Assembly: GCF_000400465.1 (NCBI RefSeq) | Contig: NW_008806295.1 | Span: forward strand, 62,001-126,000 | Reading direction: 5' to 3' | DNA: 64,000 nt | From: Wallemia ichthyophaga EXF-994 | Lineage: Eukaryota > Basidiomycota > Wallemiomycetes > Wallemiales > Wallemiaceae | Shown: in pieces, positions 19,675-31,836 of the stretch | Layout: the number at the start of each line of letters is the position of its first letter | Numbering within the stretch: position 1 is the stretch's first letter | Notes under the pieces: model-generated | Told to the model about the DNA's origin: nothing | Seen by the model: only the letters and a program-made list of their open reading frames with translations | Database searches by the model: none | Position numbers and translations under genes: made by a program

Positions 19675-20801
19675 CTATAGTTGTACGCCGTTAGATTGTT
19701 GCAGCGTTTCAAAGAATATTGGTATGACTAGCTGCTCAACATTCAATCCCTCTTCATCTTCTATCTCTGTTATCATGTGCTCAGTGTAGTAAACACGTTG
19801 CAACAATACTACACCCTCCTCCACGCTGTGCACCTTGGCAATCATCATTTCCAACTCAGGTACATTTTTGCTATTGAGTTGGAGTTCCTGGGGAGATGTG
19901 AGGTGTGAGTAATGTGAGTGGTAATATAGCTCACTTTATACGCCACGAACGATCCAACTGGAGGTATTTCTGTTAGTGTCTCACCGTGATGCATTTTTTC
20001 ACTAGCTACTGATTTGAAATGTTCAACAGCGAGCAGATGGGATGGTGATAGAGATAAGATAGCACTTGTTGCTGGTTGATTGGATCTGCAGTTGAGTATC
20101 TCTTGGAGGTCATCAATTCTATAACCACTTGTAGTTGCAGTAGTTGAGTCCATGTATGACTGTTCGGCATCAGCATGGTAGTCCTGGTACTCATCTTGTT
20201 GATCATGATGGCCATAATCCATCTCTTGCTCCTCCTGCTCCTCCTGCTCGCCTCGATCCCCACGCCAATCGACGTGCATTGTGTTATTTCCAGGCTCGAA
20301 ATTCTTGTCTTCAACGTCAATTGAAGTGAGTTTGATGTTCTTGGGTATCCTGTTTGTTGGTAGGGAGGTGTATGGAATGGCTCTGTTATTTTCTAGCTTG
20401 AAAAATTTCAGCTTTTTCTTATTTCTCGCGTTTCTTTTGTGAGTATGGGTAGAGCCAGAGTGAGGTGGGGTAGGATGGGTGAATTCAGGGTGACTTGTAT
20501 GTTTTTTGGCTTCTTTAGGGGTTTCCTCACTGGTGCTGCTAGACTCAGACTCAGACTGAGAAGACAACTGTGAATCACCATCAGAGACCTTTCTACGTCT
20601 CTTATTAGATAATGCAACAACATCGACAATATCATCATCCTTCAAACTTCCCTGAGTAACTTTAAAGCCATCGAGATAGAGGGAAATGGACCAATCAATA
20701 TCAAAGAACTCGCACAGAAATTCCTTTACATAGTTGAGATTGTCTGAAGTGAAATTTATCAAATATTTCTCATTTTTGTATTTAACTTTAAGACGGAGCA
20801 T
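19675..20801 (-). CDS. Coilin-like protein
   Basis: Coilin is the scaffold of nuclear Cajal bodies. The N-terminus (MLRLKVKYKNEKYLIN, then FFDIDWSISLYLDGFKV and LKDDDIVDVVAL) looks like the coilin N-terminal self-association domain. A basic/Ser-rich linker with KRRRK and an acidic Gln/Glu/Asp run follow. After a 47-nt intron (19888-19934) the C-terminus has a Tudor-like coilin domain beginning PPVGSFVAYKELQLNS and containing IAKVHSVEEGVVLLQRVYY. 359 residues. Both ends match the family layout, but overall similarity is weak, so the call rests on domain order. Confidence 0.65.
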
Positions 20802-20856
20802 TTGATATATTTGATAAGTGTGGTGGGTGTCGTACAAAGCTATAGCTGGTTGAGAC

Positions 20857-21240
20857 CTAGACAGACTTGATATAATTTGAAGGAACCAAACCAATTCTGC
20901 CATTCAAGTTGCAGTTCCACCAATCCCCACTGGGTTTATCAATCACTGACATTCTATCACCACATCTGAAGGTTAAATCTTCACCTGTGGTCTGCTAATA
21001 GTGAGTTGAAATGCCCATCAAATCAAACCATCTCACCCCATTATAATCATATAGCCCTACAACCTGTTCTTGCTTTGGCTGGTGCGATACTCCAGGTTTT
21101 GGCTTTGGCTTTTGTCCGCTAAACAACCCAGGTCTGCTCTCAAAATACTCATCCAACAGCTCAAAGAATGCCTCCTTATCCTCTTGTGAAAAATTAGCAA
21201 AAACCATTGCAATTTGAACGTTGAGTGCAACGTCCATCAT
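20857..21240 (-). CDS. Small SH3-domain protein
   Basis: The N-terminal helix (MMDVALNVQIAMVFANFSQED) is followed by a basic linker with KPKPKPG and one complete SH3 domain: QVVGLYDYNG, spliced across a 45-nt intron (20992-21036) to TTGEDLTFRCGD, then DWWNCNLNGRIGLVPSNYI. ALYDY-, WW- and SNYI-type ligand-groove residues are present. 112 residues, the size and layout of the Lsb1/Pin3 group of actin-associated SH3 proteins (inference). The stop is 56 bp from the coilin start on the same strand; the ATG is 15 bp from the Nup96 ATG on the other strand. Confidence 0.85.
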
Positions 21241-21255
21241 CTAATAAACTCAGAG

Positions 21256-23863
21256 ATGGCAAAGGGGTGTGTGGGGACTAAGAGATGGCTATCCACGAAC
21301 ACTCACACTGCACAGTTACGGTTTAGACGATGACAGCGATGAAGATATCGTGCAATTTGACCAAGTTTATCAAGATCATATCGACGGTGATGCCGATGCC
21401 CCACCAACTCTATCTCTATCTCTAGATGGCCATGGTGATGACCACGGCAACGTCCACAGTGATGACGAGGTTATGCTCGACGACGACGACGACGACTACA
21501 ATCATCTTCACAACGACTCGTCTTTCGCGTTTGAAAACACGTTCGACGGTCGTGATAGACCTCATTCAGATAAATTCCCTGCCACTCTCGGTTTACAGCC
21601 TCAGAGAGTACATGTTATGCAGACTTCTTTCTTCCACAACGACGACGACAACGATGTGGGCGACGTCGATACTAAGCGCGGTATTGCCCCGCCCAAGCAA
21701 CACCTCCCAAAGCTGGTACACAACACGCAACACGCAAATCATACAGAGCATGACACACAAAACTCAGATATACAACCTACACCATCTCAATCACCCTTCA
21801 GACCTCCAATTCTGCGTAAATTCAAACACACTGACACCATTTTCCCCAATAATGCCATTTTTCATGATGAAAACTTAGCCCTAGGGAGGTCATTTAGAGT
21901 TGGATTTGATAATTTTGATCAGTTCACTCATATATCCTCTGTATCACCCACTGCAGTCTCATTCAGCAGCTTCTCGAGCCCCACAAGTAGCATTCAGAGT
22001 ATAGAAAAGTCACTCGCACTGCAATTGAAACACACCACCATCACTTTCGATGAGGGTGCTGAGATACCAGCTGCAACAACCAGCCACACGCTCAGATTCG
22101 CTAGCTTTGTCGATACGTTCAACCTCGATGACTTATCCCACGAACCGTCGTATTGGCGACTAGGAAGGGCGTTATTCGACGAGATAGATGTGCGTCTCCC
22201 CGACGACGCTCCCGATACCCTCCGAAACAGAGTGATGGCGGTCCGTCGAAAGGAGGCACTCTCGCAATGGCTACAGAGCACCTTATCCCAAGTGGTGGAA
22301 TCGGAAATGAAACATACTGATGCTGAACCAATTGCACGTATATTCACTCTTCTCAGTGGACACCAAATCGCTCGCGCCGCCCATCTCGCAGCAAGCAACG
22401 GTGACTACAAACTAGCTACCCTAATAACGCAGACACCTGGCGATGCGCAATACAGACACGACCTCACAACGCAGCTACAAAGATGGAAAGAATGCAAAGC
22501 TGATGCGCAAATAGACGGGGGTTACCGCAAGGTGTACGGGTTATTAGCGGGTGTAGTGAATAATCTCGACGGCAATAGTAGCTTCGACGCAGCTGACAAA
22601 GCGGAAGAAATTAATGTATCTGAGGACTTAGATTGGCTGAGATGTTTCGGGCTGAGGCTGTGGTACGCGACGCTTGACGAGGAGGGAGTGAACGAGGCTG
22701 TGAGTGCGTACGACACAGCACATAGCGATGAGGATGGTCGATTCGTACCTACTGCTGCTCCGCCTATCGCGCCTCACTTCCATGTCCACTCCCACTCTAC
22801 CAGCAAACAAGAACCCATCGACGCTCTCTATTCTCTCCTAAAACTATTCATCGACCCCGCGTACACACTCGAAAAAGCCCTCGAGCCTATAGGATTCACC
22901 AGCTCGAAAATGGACTGGCGCGTTAGCTGGCATGTCTACACTATCCTCTCGCGCGTCCTGCGCGTGCGAGATTTCGGCCGTTTTGCCGTGGGGCTGGAGG
23001 AAGAGGAAGGAGTAACGAGCGAGGAGCATTCAGAGGAAGAAAAGGTAGTCCAAGGACATTCGCAGAAGGCCGATGGACTCACAGTGAGCTACGCCGCGCA
23101 AGTTGAGCAGATGGGGCTAGCCGCGTGGAGTGTGTTCATACTACTACACATCGAGCTCGACGAGATGCGAGAGTGGTCCGTGAAGGAGAGTCTAACGCGC
23201 AATGTAGCAGGATACACAGCGGCTGACGAGGCATTCCTCACTGAAACCCTCCTTGTACCCGCCACCTGGCTGTTTAGGGCGAAAGCGACGCATGCGCAGT
23301 ACAAAGGCGACAGATACGCGCAGTACAAGCTGCTGCTAGCGGCGGAGATGCACAGCGAGGCACACGCGGTGGCGGTGGACGTGCTCGCTCCAGAGGCTAT
23401 TATACGCGACGACCTCGCTCTTCTCAGACGCCTGCTCGAGCCACTGGTCACCGAATCCGTCGATGGCTGGGCTAGCAGGGGCAAGTTACTGTGGGAGTAT
23501 GTGGACGTCGTTGAGAAGGTCCCGCAGATGGTCCTCGGCGGGGCTAGAGAGACGGCTGATGCGGCTGAACGGACACACCTTCGCGACATGTATCGCAGAC
23601 TGCCGATACTGATCAAGTCGTTAGGTGGCGTGTGGAAGGGAGACAGCGTGCAGTATCAGATAACGCTTTGTGAAATGACAGAGAGGCTGCTCAATATGGA
23701 GAGAGTACTGCGCGGATACATGAGCACACCGCGCGAATCGCAGAGTGACGTCATGGACCCATTCTACTCGTCCACCTCCACACACCTCCTCCTCACTGAA
23801 GGCGCCAGGCTCGGTTTGCTGGAGAATGAGTCGTATAGCGTATTGAAGACGTCATTAATGTAA
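21256..23863 (+). CDS. Free-standing Nup96/Nup145C nucleoporin
   Basis: This is a Y-complex scaffold nucleoporin. An 11-nt first exon (ATG at 21256) and a 49-nt intron (21267-21315) give MAKGYGLDDDSDED; the long frame then has a very acidic, Asp-rich N-terminal region and the helical ACE1-type domain (SYWRLGRALFDE, IFTLLSGHQIARAAHLAASNGDYKLATLITQ) that binds Sec13 and Nup85. 852 residues. In most fungi and animals this protein is made as the C-terminal half of a Nup98-Nup96 precursor cut by autoproteolysis. Here no GLFG region or peptidase S59 domain precedes it. Confidence 0.85.
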
Positions 23864-23914
23864 TCTGTGATGTAATCGACTATTTATTCATTCCTCCTTC
23901 TCGACGACGATGAA

Positions 23915-25231
23915 ATGGGCGTTAAAGATCTAACGGCGGTGATAAAGAGGTTTTGGTGGGTGGATGTGGCCGTAGAGCTGGAGATACACAGCTAACACCT
24001 CGTACAGCCCGGACGTTATAACGAATCTCAGCGGGCGGTGGTGGGCGATCCGCGGTGCTACTGTTGCCATGTGGGGGTGGTTAGACGCGTACACACCGAG
24101 TGAGCACTGACAGCCCACAGCGACACGACGTTGCTCACACAGCGCTACTACTACGGACGGGTGCCGCATCTAGAAGCCCTTGCGCGGCTGGTGCACGACG
24201 CAAACGCCGCCAACGTCCGCCTGATAGGCGTGTTCGACGGTGACGGCCGTCTCGATCAGAAGGGGCGGGAGAGGGAGCGACGTGAGCGCACACGCGCCGT
24301 CCACCGCTCCCGTCTGGCTGGCGAGGAGGCGAGGCTCCACCGGCTCGTGGGTTTCGAAGCGGCTTTCAAAGCGGCAGTGGAAAGCAAGGACTATACGCGC
24401 GTCTGCGGTTATGTGGATAGCGTGGTTATACCCCGCTCGCCCGCCCAGGCACAGCAGCTGCGCGACTTGGAGGAGCGGCGGGTGTATGGGAGTGTGCAGA
24501 GCCACAGAGAGGCAGAGGCATACACACAAACACACCTCAACCACCTCAAGAACTCTACTAACTCGGCTATCACCCGCTACAGCAAGCGTCCACCGAATAG
24601 CGCCGTGTATAGCCGCGTTAAAGACCTCCTCGGGGCTGCTGGTGTTCCTGTAATCACCGTCGACCAATCGCCAAAGCAACTGCACGAGGGGGAAGCACTG
24701 GCTAGTGCACTTGTCTTGCGTGGTTTGGCAGATTACGTGCTTAGTGAGGACACTGATGTGCTCATTTACGGTGCAAAGTTGATTCGCGATGGCGGTGAAG
24801 GCGGTATTGCTAGAGTGTTTGATGGTACTCAACTACACCACGCACTTCACCTCACCCACACGCAACTTATAGACTTTGCACTCCTCGCTGGCACAGATTT
24901 CGCCCTAACCGTTCCTTCTGTTGGACCAATTCGGGCATTAGACTACATTAGGAAGTTTGGCAGTGTCGAAGAGGTACTTATCCAGAATACACCACTCAAG
25001 CAGCTCATCGTGGATAAACACGCACTCAGCATTGATGCCTTCTTGGGTGAATTGAGACAGGCTAGGAAGGTGTACGAGACTTTACCATCGACGCCCCACT
25101 CGATACAGTTTGGTGTGTATAACCAAGATGCTGTTAACAGTATTCTCCACCAAGACAAGATTGAAAGAGGAACCAAGTCTTGGGGAGAAGACGACCATCA
25201 CTACAAACACCTTAAAGAATGGGGAATGTAA
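23915..25231 (+). CDS. XPG/Rad2-family (FEN1-like) nuclease
   Basis: The N-terminus MGVKDLTAVIKR and, after two introns (23956-24007, 52 nt; 24071-24120, 50 nt), VAIDTTLLTQRYYY form the XPG-N block with the first metal-binding Asp. VRLIGVFDGDG supplies the second. The XPG-I block is EGEALASALVLRGLADYVLSEDTDVL with the acidic cluster, then the helix-hairpin-helix region (LLAGTDFALTVPSVGPIRALDYIRKFG). 404 residues. The short C-terminus shows no PCNA-box (QxxLxxFF), so it is probably not canonical FEN1. It could be a mitochondrial or accessory flap/5' exonuclease. Confidence 0.85.
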
Positions 25232-25305
25232 TTTATATGTACTTATGTATACTGCTTTTGATTTTATCTACCAGTGTATAGAGAGGAAGGTGAGAGGGAG
25301 AGTGC

Positions 25306-26455
25306 TTACGACTTGTAGAGAACTCTCTTTGCAACGCGGTGAACAACCTCACCATTAGGGAAAGCGAGAGTTTCCAAGTTTTGTGCGTAAGGAGTTGGGA
25401 TATCAGCGCCGGTGACTCTGATTGGTGGAGCGTCAAGGTAGTCGAATGCGGAAGATTCCATAACTTGAGCGCAGATTTCAGAACCGACACCGAACTTTGG
25501 GAAACCACCCTCGACGGTGACCAGTCTGTTAGTCTTCTTGACGGAGCTAATCACAGTGTCGATATCGAGAGGTCTGATAGAGCGAAGGTTGACAACTTCA
25601 GCCTCAACACCCTCTTGCTCCTTAAGGGTTTGTGCGGCGTCGAGGGCGTGGTGGACACCCAAGCTGTGGGCGACAAAAGTAATATCCTTGCCTTCTCTTT
25701 CAACCTTTGCCTTGCCGATTGGGAGGTAGAAGTCATCCTTCATAGCCTCCTCGGACATAGGGAAACTGAGACCATAAAGAACTTCATTCTCGAGGAAACA
25801 AATTGGGTTAGGATCTCTAATAGCCGACTTGAGAAGACCTTTACAGTCTTCTGAAGAGTAAGGAGAGAGAACCTTGAGACCGGGGACAGAGCCATACCAA
25901 GCGGCGTAGTCTTGCGAGTGCTGGGCAGCGACACCCAAAGCAGCGCCGTTTGGACCTCTGAAAGTGACAGGGCAAGGTACATTACCACCGCTCATGTAGT
26001 AAGTTTTACCTGCGCTGTTTATGATTTGGTCCATTGCTTGCATGGCAAAGTTCCAAGTCATGAACTCGCAAACAGGTCTCAAACCAGCCAAACCAGCGCC
26101 GACAGCCAAACCAGCAAAGCCAGCCTCGGTGATTGGGGTGTCTATGACCCTCTTTTCACCGAATTTGTCGAGAAGACCTTTGGTGACTTTGTAAGCGCCG
26201 TTGTACTGAGCCACTTCCTCGCCCATAACATAGACGGTCTCGTCTTTAAGCATTTCTTCTTCCATTGCCGCGTTAAGGGCTTCTCTGACTTGCATCTGGG
26301 GTTTGTTAGGGATTTCTAAGTCGTGCGTTCAAACACCCCACCATAACAGGTCCATTATCAGATGCGTATCTGCGTGGCGTAACTGAGATTGAACTTCTAA
26401 GATTATTAACCCTTCCAGCTCCTCTAACTGCACTTCTGAATATTCCCAAGGACAT
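25306..26455 (-). CDS. PDB1: Pyruvate dehydrogenase E1 beta subunit, mitochondrial
   Basis: This subunit of the mitochondrial pyruvate dehydrogenase complex forms the thiamine-diphosphate site with E1 alpha. A presequence ([21 protein letters not shown]) and a 46-nt intron (26296-26341) precede [15 protein letters not shown]. The conserved blocks [50 protein letters not shown] and [13 protein letters not shown] are complete. 367 residues, the usual length. It is head to head with the formaldehyde dehydrogenase gene across 274 bp. Confidence 0.97.
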
Positions 26456-26729
26456 GGTGGTGAAAGTATGAGAATTATAACAAATAAAAATATTTATTTT
26501 CTTTGGTTTTTTTGGATTTGTGTTTATAGCCACTCAAGGTATACGCCCCGTGGCTCACAATCCACCGATATTTCACCGACAATACCGACAACACCGAGTT
26601 GTAGTGAGGTGCTTCAATTATTCAACCCTATCATCTTATTACATCTCTTATATGTCCGTCTATCGGAGTTTTCTTTGCCTTTTAAATATAATTCAATCGA
26701 GCCAATTTTCAGCTTGAACTGATACAATT

Positions 26730-27908
<1,179 letters not shown>

Positions 27909-28143
27909 ATGTCTTGTACGTTGATTTATGACTTTGTTATGATGCAACTGTCAATTAGCTTAAATCCACCTCTTAACTGTAATGAGTACTACAACAGTCA
28001 CCCTTTTGTGCAAAATTTCACCAATTAGACACGTCACAGCCATCACAGCAAATCATCAAGTTCAATTCGATAACGTGGGTTATTCATATAAATCATATTT
28101 CAAGATAATTGTTTCTTCGCATCACCCTCCGCAAGTTTTCAAG

Positions 28144-29739
28144 CTAAGCTGCCTCGACTAAGACACCGCCGTTTTGAGCGACTTGTGCCTGCTTCTTAAT
28201 CATCTCAGCCTGCTTAGCGTTACCGTCGACCTTTTCCTCATCGTCGAGCTCCCAAGACAAATACTCGTTCGTGTAGTTAGGTTGGAGTTCCTCGGGGAAG
28301 ATACCGAGACGTTGAGAGTATCCAGTAACCTTTCTCCAGTCACGGTCGACGTTAGCCAGGTCCGAGCGCATATAATTGAATGATCTGGCGAATTGGAGAG
28401 ATGCAAGGGTACTTCTCATAGCGGGCTGGGGTGGGTGTGAGGAATAGCCTTGCAATATACCTTTAATAAAAACCCACCTTCAACTCTTGGAAGAGTTCCC
28501 AAGTGCCCTTTGGATCGCGAATGAGATCGTCGGCAGCTCTCTTGACAGCTTTCATAAAGCCACGAGCTTCGTTGGGGTGTGCTTCAAGCCATGCTGGTGG
28601 GTGGGGTGAGCATCGCGCAAGCAGAACCCGCGCTCAATCAACTAACCTTCATTACCAATGTAGAGGATTGAACAGAAGCAGCAGCATCCCAGTTCGGCAA
28701 GTTGGTCAATACTGTTTGTCATCGTGTTATCAACTTGGTCAGCCCGAACAAGTGTACCACGCATACCGCAGCATCTGCACATCCGTCGCAGGACGATTGA
28801 CAGATTTACACCACTCCTCGAGCTACAAAGCGTTTCTGTTAGTATATGAAAAAAAGCAGTTAGTATAACGTTATCGATGGAATATAACGGGGTTATAAGG
28901 ACTTGTTGCCATGAAGGCATCCCTTCGCATGCATGACCATGGACAGGTTCGGACCGTATTATCTCAGCAGCTGGCTGACGGATGGGTGTGCAAGTTACAC
29001 TCAGCCATCTATCTCCAGCTGCACCGGCAGCTCCATTGCAACAAGCTCCCGTTAGGAGATGTGCGTACCTTTTTGTGTACCGTGTACTGTGTACCGTGTA
29101 CCATCGATATCAAGACACCATTACAGAGCCCCAGTCATATTCCAGTCGATGTTCGCAGATAAAAAGACAATAAAGAGTGGAACCCTTATCTCACCTCTAC
29201 TTGTTGCATGTTCTCGAGACCGATACCAGCATGAATCTTGCCATCGATGAGTGCCTGGAGTTGCTTAAGTGGAAATGTCTCACTGCGGATACTCTACCCA
29301 CCTTGGAGATATTCATTCCACATCTAACAGCCTCGTACTCATCATCGCGCATGCCATGTGCTTGGGCAAGCTCAGCTACTTGAACCTTACCAAATTCGCC
29401 GACGTAGCCAATCTTCTTGCCCTTAAGCGAGGTAAAGTCATTTGTGACGCCATTGCCTTTGAGGTAGAGCAGACCTGTGAAGGGCTCGTCCATGAGTGTA
29501 CCAATGGATTTGATCGGGTAGCCGCGGGCTTTACCAGCAAGCGTGTGGATCATAGCCTTCAATCCGAGGTCTGCCTTGCCCGAGCCAACTATCTCGGTGA
29601 CGTCGGAAACATCCTCGGGGTGGATCGTCGCCACGCGAAGGTTTTCGTCTTTGAAGTAGCCCTTGTACTTTGCCACGATTAGCGGGACGTGGTACGCGGT
29701 GAGCTCCCAGTTTGTGCAGCAAACGATATCAATTGACAT
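28144..29739 (-). CDS. THI5: 4-amino-5-hydroxymethyl-2-methylpyrimidine phosphate synthase (Thi5/Nmt1)
   Basis: Thi5 makes the thiamine pyrimidine from PLP and an active-site His in a single-turnover reaction. Six exons: 29739-29302, 29254-29195, 28822-28767, 28711-28647, 28593-28478 and 28425-28144; 338 residues, as in yeast. [13 protein letters not shown] holds the sacrificial His, [13 protein letters not shown] the iron-binding CCCFC motif, and [15 protein letters not shown] and NYTNEYLSW end the protein. Introns are 47, 372, 55, 53 and 52 nt. The 372-nt second intron carries a TPP riboswitch; if retained, translation meets TAA three codons past the splice site (gtg aga taa). Thiamine repression through splicing is likely. 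Confidence 0.95.
28915..28985 (-). promoter_or_regulatory. TPP (THI-element) riboswitch in THI5 intron 2
   Basis: On the minus strand the conserved core is present in order: CUGAGAUAAUAC (from 28967), GAACCUG, and GCGAAGGGA (28928-28920). CCGU before and ACGG after CUGAGA can form P2, CAG/CUG a very short P3, and CAUG/CAUG before GCG the P5 stem; CAUC/GAUG can form P1. GCUGAGA, ACCUG and GCGNAGGGA are the TPP-contact sequences of the class. The ACCUGAUC segment is one base shorter than consensus. Eukaryotic TPP riboswitches act by alternative splicing; this one sits in a coding-region intron. Confidence 0.85.
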
Positions 29740-29875
29740 TCTTGTGAGTTGTATGAATGATAGTGTTAGACAAGCTGTTGGCCGATTTCTTAAATTTAAT
29801 TCAATGACTCAATGACTCGATCACTCTACGTCATATCTGGCATGACGTGATGCTAGGGCGACACCAGGGTAGCGT

Positions 29876-29895
29876 GGATATTCCGGAATCTATCC
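29876..29895. promoter_or_regulatory. Inverted repeat upstream of THI5
   Basis: GGATA and TATCC flank the palindrome TTCCGGAA, about 140 bp before the THI5 ATG. TGACGT-type half-sites (29828 and 29843) lie close by. It could be a transcription-factor site; the factor is unknown. Confidence 0.3.
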
Positions 29896-30020
29896 ATTTA
29901 CAGTCTAGCCTTATTACCCCATCCACAGCCCAATTCTTCTTACAGCTGCAACAGGATGAAAAATCATAATCAATGTTTTAATAGTACAAGAGATCCGTAA
30001 GAGGGAATAATACATATCGT

Positions 30021-31669
30021 TCACTTCTTTATGTGTTCCTGAGAAGCTCCATGATCGAGCTCACCGAGTTCATGCGGCCGTGCGTGCTCGTCGACGTCCT
30101 CGACGTCCCTCACCATAGTTTCATCTGCGAGAGTAGTGTGGTTTTTGATACGCCACCAGACCATTGGGAGGGCGAGGAGGAGACCACCTGCCATGAGTGC
30201 CCACGATGAGGCGAGAGCGCCTAGCGATCCCATTTGGCTATCGCAAGCCCAGATGATAGCTGCACCAGCCGACTGCAAGCCCTTATAGAAACCAGCGTAA
30301 AATGCCAGTTTAGATGGATCATTGCTCATTGATCCCATCATCCAATATGCGTATGTCTGCCACGCAGCGTCGAGTGCGCCTGCGAATATGTAGAGAACGA
30401 TGCGGTGCGGGTAGCGCGATGACGTCAGATCAATAGTATCGATCTGGTCAGTGGGCGTATCGAAGAACTGACGTTGTATTGTGTAGAAACCTGCATTCGT
30501 CGCCCAGACCATGGCGAAAAGGACACACCATCCAATTGTAGCCCTCCACTTGCGGTTCACCCTGCTGATGTCGAGCAGCTGGCCGAAGATAACCGCGCCG
30601 ACTATCTGCGCCAGCCAGTAGCAGAGGCCGTTGAGGGATCGCGTACGAACGTTGTGCAGCGCTGCGTTGAAGTCGTTGAACTGGTACGTGTAGAACCAGT
30701 TAGAGGCGAAGAAGAAGGGGAAGAGGAGCGTGATCCAAGGGTCGTCGACTAGCGCTCTGTAAAGGTTGATGAGTTCTGTCTTCCATGTTGTCGCTCTCTC
30801 GATGACAACTGCTGAGCCATCCTCTCTGATCATCTTGGAGGGTGCACGCAATGTTAATGGTAGTAGCACGCCCAGGGCCGTTACCGCGACAAAGGCAATA
30901 TACGTCGAGTTGGTCACTCCCCCTTGTTCAGAGTCCCAATTCGTACCGACAGACACAGCCGACCCGATAACACCACCGAAATTGAATATTACCCAGAAAA
31001 TAGAGGTGTATAGACCTTTCTTGTCCTCAGTTGGGTACGAGAGCATCAGCGATCCCTGTTTATGCGTTTGTTAGTCGAGGTGCTGCCTGAGACATGCAAC
31101 AAGAAAAACCCAACTCACCTGAGCAGTCCATAGAAGACCAGCGCAGCAACCGAGTATAGCTCCTGCTGCAATGTTGAAGCCGCCCGCATCTGGGTGGTAG
31201 TTGAGTGCGAGGAATGAGCCAATGTAGAGACAATAACCAGCGCTACCAATCATCATGGCAAGGATAGGGCCAATAAGGTTAACGACACTACCGCCAAACC
31301 AAGCGACAGTTGCGAATGTCGCGTAGAGTGCAGCGTTTGCCTTGTTGGCCACTTCCGGAGAAGCCTGTCCACCTCCACCCAAACCTGGAGAAGGTGTGAG
31401 TAAAGTGTGGGGATGTTGTGCTCGTGTGCCTCACCAGTCAAAGCGTTGAACAGTCCCGGACCACAGAAGCAGATCAAACCGACGATTGAAACCTGCGGGT
31501 GGACAGTGAGTCAGACTGAAGCAACTGCCCGTGTGCATCCTCAACCCACTTGCAGCAGTGGATGGCAGTATAACGCCTTAAGGCCACTAGGTTTGCTGCT
31601 GTCCTTGTTAAGTATGTTTATAACTGGCGGGAGAGACGACTGCCTCTTCTCTAGCGTGTTGGAAGACAT
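30021..31669 (-). CDS. UNC-93-like (DUF895) membrane transporter
   Basis: This polytopic MFS-type protein belongs to the fungal UNC-93/DUF895 group, whose substrates are mostly unknown. Four exons (31669-31550, 31492-31435, 31384-31119, 31055-30021), introns 57, 50 and 63 nt, 492 residues. Marks are VSIVGLICFCGPGLFNALTGLGGGGQ, TVAWFGGSVVNLIGP, GLLWTAQGSLMLSYPTEDKKG and FWVIFNFGGVIGS. The start is hydrophilic, the C-terminal tail acidic. It follows the THI5 gene on the same strand 281 bp upstream; a role in thiamine or precursor transport is possible only by position. Confidence 0.85.
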
Positions 31670-31836
31670 CGGACAGTTGAAGCAAAAGCGTTTGGAACCA
31701 AAATAGCCCAGTTGACGTTTTAGGTAGTATAAATTAAGCGTGGCCTAAAAAGGAAGTCAAGTCATCTTATACAGCAGGTGATAAGCAGAGCGGCGAAAAG
31801 GGCGAAGAATAGATTAGATTGGTACAAATGGGTGTT

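Noticed and set aside
25339-26319. Plus-strand frames opposite PDB1
   Set aside because: PDB1 is unambiguous on the minus strand; these are codon-bias shadows.
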